Origin: Setaria digitata
Lineage: Eukaryota > Nematoda > Chromadorea > Rhabditida > Setariidae
DNA length: 22,211 bases
Reading direction: 5' to 3'
Assembly (NCBI GenBank): GCA_003640385.1
Contig: RCAB01000748.1
Span: 1-22,211 of the forward strand
Position 1 is the first letter of the stretch. Each line of letters starts with the position of its first letter. The notes under the pieces were generated by a model that saw only the letters and a list, made by a program, of their open reading frames with translations, was not told the origin of the DNA and searched no databases. A program made the position numbers and the translations under genes. Below, piece after piece: positions 17,798 through 22,211 of this stretch.

Positions 17798-17956
17798 AAA
17801 TGTTTGGAAGTTATCTTAATTAAAGATACATATAGTAGGAAAGTCATTAATTTGTACTGCTACTGTGTAATATTGCTATTTCGATTTTTAATTAGATTTA
17901 AAATTATTGAACACAAGTTGATTATTTAATTTGGATTAAAGATAATAAATTTTAAT

Positions 17957-18104
17957 ATGGACATTACAATTCTGCCCTTACTCAAGATTAGAATCAGTAA
18001 GTTTGAATTTCAATAATACCATTTATTAGTAATTAGATTCAAATTAATCAGGTTTAAATGAAATCTATTACTCTGGATCTAAAATGCCAATCATACATGC
18101 ATGA
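17957..18104 (+). CDS. Two-exon small ORF with a 55-bp intron
   Basis: ATG at 17957 reads MDITILPLLKIRI and reaches TCA|GTAAGTTTG at 17996/17997, a consensus donor. The acceptor AAATTAATCAG ends at 18051. The join continues in frame as SLNEIYYSGSKMPIIHA to TGA at 18102-18104, giving 30 residues. A 55-base intron is near the lower size limit for nematodes. It may instead be the 3' end of a longer gene, since the frame is open a little upstream of the ATG. Confidence 0.33.
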
Positions 18105-18579
18105 ATTCTTCCCTACCTTAATTGCGAAATTTTAACGGAATTTTTATCTTTTAATGATAACGCTAAGACTTTATTTAATTGAGAAAAAAGGTTTATATTA
18201 CAGTTCTAAGTTAATTTACAAAATTAAAATTATTAACGTCCTCTAATTAATTATAGCAAGCACAGAAAAAAATGTCAAATAAGCACAGCGATTAGTGGTA
18301 GAGAATGACAGCATATTAAATACTATTTTGAATTACTGAAATATATCAGGATTCTTTAAATCATTTCTCTTTAAAATTTTTAAGATGTATTACGACTTTT
18401 TAAAATTAATGAAATATGTCAAATTTGATTAGAAATATTCGAAGTGGTGAAAGTAAGAAATTGTTAAATTATTGATTGGAAATATGAAAATCGAAAATGT
18501 GTAATTATCTTAATTAAAGCAATTTAACCTACTTGACTGCATATGTAATATTAATATTATGACGAGGAGAATTACTTAC
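18105..18579. other. AT-rich stretch without a gene
   Basis: A minus acceptor-like ATATATTTCAG (about 18337) is followed by an ATG frame MLSFSTTNRCAYLTFFSVLA to a stop, resembling a short signal peptide. No donor or partner exon was found. Confidence 0.4.
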
Positions 18580-18650
18580 GCTTAGACACATTATGTCGAG
18601 AAAAAAATGATTTATTCAGTTTATTTATCAAATTAACAAAGATGCGGAAA
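18580..18650 (-). CDS. Possible exon upstream of the SH3 exon
   Basis: Minus strand: acceptor AACAAAATCCCAG, 23 open codons (FRIFVNLINKLNKSFFSRHN then VSK) and a perfect donor C|GTAAGT. Phase 1 out joins the SH3 exon in frame. The sequence shows no ALYD or DELSF signature of an SH3 N-terminal half, so if used here it would be an atypical or alternative exon. The donor is its best evidence. Confidence 0.3.
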
Positions 18651-18948
18651 CTGGGATTTTGTTCATTCAAAAATTGAGTAATTGGCTTTTTTAATATCAT
18701 TTTTAAATTTTAAAAGGAAGTTACTAAAATAACTACCATAAAAGTTATCGTATTTCTCAAACTTTTAATTATTTTGTGGAACTAAGAACTACTCAAATTC
18801 AAATTAGAACTAAAACTATTCAAATCCCGTAGAAAAATGAAAGAACAATAAAATATAAAAAATTTTACAAAAAGTAGAAATTGAACTTAAAAATCAATCA
18901 TAAATAAGCAAAGAGAAAAACTTCGATTTTTATATTTCTAATTTTTAG

Positions 18949-19017
18949 CAAACAAAAATGCATCCCATTGCTAAGCAATACGGAAAACAATACATCAAGT
19001 TGTATAATAATTATTAA
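18949..19017 (+). CDS. Weak candidate start exon or short ORF
   Basis: The strong acceptor TTTCTAATTTTTAG (18948) is nine bases before an ATG at 18958, as in trans-spliced leaders. The ORF MHPIAKQYGKQYIKLYNNY ends at 19017. If it spliced at AA|GTTGTA (18998/18999) it would join the phase-2 frame of the exon at 19505. Confidence 0.22.
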   Translation, partial: QTKMHPIAKQYGKQYIKLYNNY

Positions 19018-19056
19018 ATCAAATTTCGAATAAGCGATGATATTCGTTCATTTCAG

Positions 19057-19170
19057 AAACATCGTATAATTCCTTCATCCCACCGATCGTACACTTTCCA
19101 TCCATCCGTCCGATCGTACACTTTCCATCCATCCGTCCGATCGTACACTTTCCATCCATCCGTCTATTAA
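19057..19170 (+). CDS. Candidate terminal exon with 9-residue repeats
   Basis: Acceptor TTCATTTCAG (19056), then KHRIIPSSH, three copies of RSYTFHPSV, then Y and TAA. The repeat is encoded by the 27-bp array. Because 27 is a multiple of three and the unit lacks stops, the minus strand is open too, with repeats such as RMDGKCTIG, and that frame continues to an ELYDVSEMNEYHRLFEI tail. Coding status is therefore unproven. Confidence 0.3.
   Translation, partial: KHRIIPSSHRSYTFHPSVRSYTFHPSVRSYTFHPSVY
19084..19164. repeat. 27-bp tandem array, three perfect units
   Basis: Identical units at 19084, 19111 and 19138 with core CGATCGTACACTTTCCATCC. All six reading frames through the unit are free of stops. 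G+C content is about twice that of the surroundings. Confidence 0.95.
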
Positions 19171-19210
19171 ACAAAACAGCAAAATTTGGCACTGAAATTT
19201 GAAACTTTAC

Positions 19211-19297
19211 TTTTCTGCAATTTTTTTGTCAAAATCACTAATTTTGACGTGATTCGATGACTCATAGTCCCCAAGAAGTATGAATCACGAAGAGATG
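19211..19297 (-). CDS. Possible exon upstream of the SH3 exon
   Basis: Minus strand: acceptor TATATATTAATTTTAG, 28 open codons (SLRDSYFLGTMSHRITSKLV then ILTKKLQK) and donor AAAA|GTAAAG, phase 1 in and out. In-frame joins exist to 21130-21201 upstream and to the SH3 exon downstream. The position would suit the first half of the SH3 domain, but the ALYD and DELSF motifs are not recognisable (SLRD at the expected place). The plus strand is open too. Confidence 0.3.
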
Positions 19298-19504
19298 CTA
19301 AAATTAATATATATATATATTTTTTTTTGAATCAAATTCAATTTTATGTGAAGTGGAATCTAAGCTATTTAAGATTATATTTTTTAAACTTAATAAAATG
19401 TTTTAGAGTATATATTTAATTTCAGAAATTCCCATCTTTTAAACTCGGATATATTTCTAAACTACGCTTGAAATTTTTGAATTAAATCAGTTTTTAAATT
19501 TCAG

Positions 19505-19576
19505 AACAATAGCATTGAGCAAGCACAAGGAAGCAACAGAAATTTTCATGAAAAAGGCTGTAATTTGAAGAAATAA
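19505..19576 (+). CDS. Candidate terminal exon, frame undecided
   Basis: TTTTTAAATTTCAG is a very good acceptor. Two frames follow: NNSIEQAQGSNRNFHEKGCN then LKK and stop (phase 0), or TIALSKHKEATEIFMKKAVI and stop (phase 2). Both look coding-like. The opposite strand reads a hydrophobic leader-like peptide. Which frame, if any, is used cannot be decided from this window. Confidence 0.32.
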   Translation, partial: NNSIEQAQGSNRNFHEKGCNLKK

Positions 19577-20188
19577 GTAAATTTTTTTCGTATCGAAAAA
19601 ATTTTTTAAATTTTATTTAAAAAGCTTCAAATAATAAATCACAAATGATGAAAGCAAGAAAAAAACAAAAAACAAAAAAGAAAGTTACAAATCTTATACT
19701 ATAATCACATTTTCAAGTATTACATTAGTAAAATTAAAATCAATTATAAAATTTAAAACTATTCATTTTTTAATTAAAATGTAGTAATTTATTTACACTG
19801 CTTGATTGCTTACATTTAGTAGAACAAAAAAAAAAAAAAGAAAGGAAAGAAAGGAAACATTTGTTATTAGCAATTAATTTTTTTTTTTTTTTTTTTACAA
19901 AAATACTAATTTTCTATTTTCTTCCTCCAAGTAAATGGACAATTGTGAATATTATTAGTTAATCGATTTGGTATTAAAATTTAAAAATTGACAAATTAAA
20001 TGTTATTTTTGATGTAACGGCAAAAATTAAAAAGAAAAACAAGTAATAAAAAACCAAATATAGTGGACGAAAATTCAATTTGCATTAAGAATAAAAAGGA
20101 GCCATTTTGGCGTAATTAAACATTTTCAAACATATGTTAAAGAGAAAATGAATGGAAATTATTAATGAAATAATTTTTTTTTTATCAG
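19577..20188. other. AT-rich stretch without a gene
   Basis: Homopolymer runs at 19828-19841 and 19879-19896. A minus frame (NIHNCPFTWRKKIEN) near 19930 is open but has no acceptor. Nothing is called. Confidence 0.45.
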
Positions 20189-20228
20189 AATGGCATAAAT
20201 ATTTTTAGCCATCCAAACCAGTCTTTCA
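20189..20228 (+). CDS. Candidate short exon
   Basis: Acceptor (T)10ATCAG, then NGINIFSHPNQSF and a donor-like TTCA|GTAGCT, phase 0 in and 1 out. It joins 20572-20762 in frame. Opposite-strand frame GKGKLLKDWFGWLKIFMPF is open but lacks an acceptor. Confidence 0.32.
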
Positions 20229-20571
20229 GTAGCTTTCCTTTGCCTTTTTTTTTTTTTTTTAATTTAATTTCAAAATCATTTTTTACTCATAAATGTTCAA
20301 TTGCATCAATGTATCAATGCTACTAGCATTGAAATATTTTCTAGATAGATTAATAAAATGTAACTTGAATGATGTAAATGCGAATCAGTAGCAATGAAAT
20401 AATGAAATGAAATGTTAAAAAATACTTAAGCAAAATTACTACTTATTAAATTTGCGAAAAACATTAAGCGAAATTGTAATTAAGCCAAGGCATCTGAAAT
20501 TAGTGATGGAATAATTCTCGAATTTTAGTACCACTTTTTTTTTTTTTTGGTATATTACAGACAATTTGCAG

Positions 20572-20762
20572 CCTTTAAAAAAAAAAAAAAAGATTATTTG
20601 AAAAATTTAAAAAGAAATGAAGCCACCAAAAAAAGACTACTTAAAAAATTTGTTGGATTTTTTTCTTTTTCTTTTAAATTAAATAGGCCGATAATGCTCG
20701 CATATGTTTTTAAGACATACACTAAAATTAGCATTAAAATTTATCAATTGATTTCGAGATGA
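20572..20762 (+). CDS. Candidate terminal exon, Lys-rich protein tail
   Basis: Acceptor in TATTACAGACAATTTGCAG (20571), then FKKKKKDYLKNLKRNEATKK, then RLLKKF and a tail ending KISIKIYQLISR and TGA at 20760-20762. The basic helical segment is convincing coding composition. The A run at its start and T run in the middle make the frame sensitive to homopolymer errors. The second copy across the N at 20830 has one extra T and loses this frame. Confidence 0.4.
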
Positions 20763-21069
20763 AAGAAAAATTGGCAATTTAAAATGTCAAAAATAAATTA
20801 TTATTATTTTTTTTTTTTCAAACAAAAAGNGATTATTTGAAAAATTTAAAAAGAAACGAAGCCACCAAAAAAAGACTACTTAAAAAATTTGTTGGATTTT
20901 TTTTCTTTTTCTTTTAAATTAAATAGGCCGATAATGCTCGCATATGTTTTTAAGACATACACTAAAATTAGCATTAAAATTTATCAATTGATTTCGAGAT
21001 GAAAGAAAAATTGGCAATTTAAAATGTCAAAAATAAATTATTATTATTTTTTTTTTTTCAAACAAAAAG
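20592..21069. repeat. Direct repeat of 238/239 bp around a single N (20830)
   Basis: Bases 20592-20829 recur at 20831-21069 with one substitution (AAATGAAG versus AAACGAAG) and one extra T in a T run. The two copies are separated only by the ambiguous base, as expected for an unmerged contig overlap or two haplotypes placed in tandem. Confidence 0.9.
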
Positions 21070-21129
21070 TTTAGAAAGATCGAATCCTTATTATTGAAAC
21101 CCATTTCAAAAATTTCCTTTCTTTCTTAC

Positions 21130-21201
21130 CAAGCCATTCTTTGCCTATTTTTTCTTTTTCAAACAAATTTTTAGAAAATGAATTACGAGAGGACAAACAA
21201 A
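21130..21201 (-). CDS. Candidate exon, possibly 5' part of the minus gene
   Basis: Minus strand: acceptor TTTTTTTTAAAGAACAG, 23 open codons (CLSSRNSFSKNLFEKEKIGK then EWL) and donor CTTG|GTAAGA, phase 1 in and out. Both splice sites are good and the phase permits joining to 19211-19297 or to the SH3 exon. The plus strand competes: acceptor CAAATTTTTAG (21174), then ATG at 21178 with MNYERTNKLFFKK. Confidence 0.38.
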
Positions 21202-21219
21202 CTGTTCTTTAAAAAAAAG

Positions 21220-21860
21220 TATTTTTTTTTTTAAAAAGAAAAAAAAAGAGAAAAGTACTCAAACTTTTTATATTATATTCATTAGTATATGAACATATAG
21301 GCGTATTCATTTGTATAAATAAATCTCACAAATTTCAATGTCATAATGACAAAATTAAATCTAAAATTTTACCTCAAATTCAATTTTTTTTTGCGTTTCA
21401 AATTAAAATTGAAAAGAAAAAATGCAGAGCAAAAATGAAAATAGTAAGACAGCAAAGTAAGGTTTTCTAATGAATTTTTTTTTTTATTTTATGATTTATT
21501 ACCTTTTGAGATAGCTAATTAGTTAATTAATGAGCTGATTTAGGAAATAATAAACGATGTTGTGGTGATTTAATAAAATTAATATAAATATCAATTGACA
21601 AATGTTTCCAGCACTACGTAACATTTTTCAATAATTGCTTATTGAATAAATTTTAGAAATTTCAAAATGCTTTTATAATTTATTTTATCAATATCAAAGA
21701 TAAATTTCAAAATGATATCATATATCATAATTTATTTTATCACAATATCAAAGGTACCTTTGATTGAACATATAACAGGGATTATTGTTAGCACGAATGG
21801 CTATTGTGGAAACAGACAGGAAAATTGCATTTCAATGTTAAATAAATAATTATTAAATTT
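21220..21860. other. AT-rich stretch without a gene
   Basis: There is a short near-repeat of ATAATTTATTTTATCAATATCAAAG near 21676 and 21727. No exon is supported. Confidence 0.45.
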
Positions 21861-22160
21861 GAGTGAAAATAGTTCAATTTCAACACATTATTCATGTTAT
21901 TTTGATTAAAAATCATAAAATTACAACAACAATAACAGCAATGCTAATTGCAATAATGAATGTAATAGTAATAGCGTTAGCAATAATAATAATAATAATA
22001 ATAATTATTATTATTATTATTGAAAAGGTAAAAAAAAAAAAATTAGCAGTAAAATAAAACTCAACAATAACAATATTTATAATAACAACTGTTATAATAA
22101 TAATTGGTAATGATGATATCGCTATTGCTATTAATAATAATGATAATACAAGCACTGATA
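21860..22160. repeat. Degenerate AAT/AAC trinucleotide-rich region
   Basis: It is dominated by AAT, AAC, ATT and ATA triplets. The open frames here read as Ile/Asn/Ala runs on both strands and are not genes. Confidence 0.8.
21981..22022. repeat. (AAT)8-(ATT)n inverted microsatellite
   Basis: An AAT run turns directly into an ATT run around a central AATT, giving a 17-bp self-complementary stem with essentially no loop. It is a typical cruciform or hairpin-forming site. Confidence 0.88.
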
Positions 22161-22211
22161 ACCAAAATGAATTTCATTATTTTCGATGAAAACTTTAAAA
22201 AAAAAAAAAAA

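Noticed and set aside
21863..22155. Plus and minus Ile/Ala-rich ORFs
   Set aside because: Translations of AAT/ATT trinucleotide repeats.
1..22211. tRNA, rRNA, SL RNA or snRNA genes and transposase ORFs
   Set aside because: No tRNA B-box/cloverleaf, spliced-leader or transposase/reverse-transcriptase motif was seen by eye; a covariance-model search could still find something.

Overview
This is a very AT-rich window (roughly a quarter G+C by eye) crowded with poly(A)/poly(T) runs of 10-29 bases, microsatellites and short tandem arrays. Coding sequence is cut into small exons of about 30-190 bp, bounded by GT...AG introns whose acceptors look like (T)nTTTCAG or (T)nTTTTAG. One exon encodes the C-terminal half of an animal SH3 domain. 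Together this suggests a metazoan, most likely a nematode of the spirurid/filarial kind. The species cannot be fixed from sequence, and no tRNA, rRNA, SL RNA, transposon, CRISPR or prokaryotic gene was recognised.

Minus strand: the best supported gene runs from about 17386 down to 10745. It has an SH3 exon (17259-17386, motifs GWWYC and GIVPANRLRML, closest to CAS-family adaptors such as p130Cas/NEDD9/Efs) and three Ser/Asn-rich exons (12555-12735, 11797-11933, 10745-10878). All reading phases match across the inferred introns. The 5' exons with the first half of the SH3 domain were not found with confidence (candidates at 18580-18650, 19211-19297, 21130-21201). The 3' end is also open (weak candidate 9108-9156).

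Plus strand, left to right: the last exon of a gene entering from the left (35-90); a possible gene at 1727-6818, with an alternative terminal exon at 3969-4110; a possible gene with a start exon at 8639-8765 and a terminal exon at 11500-11564; a phase-consistent chain 15124-15237, 15835-15939, 17151-17263, 17663-17743 ending before a polyadenylation signal; and several small ORFs or terminal exons between 17957 and 20762. The plus and minus genes interleave, each with exons inside the other's introns. The plus exon 17151-17263 overlaps the SH3 exon by five bases.

Repeats: tandem arrays of 31 bp (2515), 22 bp in a 44-bp higher-order form (7209), 40 bp (11981), 28 bp (16917) and 27 bp (19084); perfect hairpins at 3776, 5762 and 6648; a hairpin with a stop codon in its loop at 4086; G-quadruplex runs at 10242 and 14632; and an (AAT)n(ATT)n cruciform at 21981. 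Two single N bases (15512, 20830) are each flanked by near-identical direct copies, which look like unmerged assembly joins.

Most exon calls rest on open frame, splice-site quality, residue composition and phase agreement, read by eye without alignment. Apart from the SH3 exon, no product could be identified.
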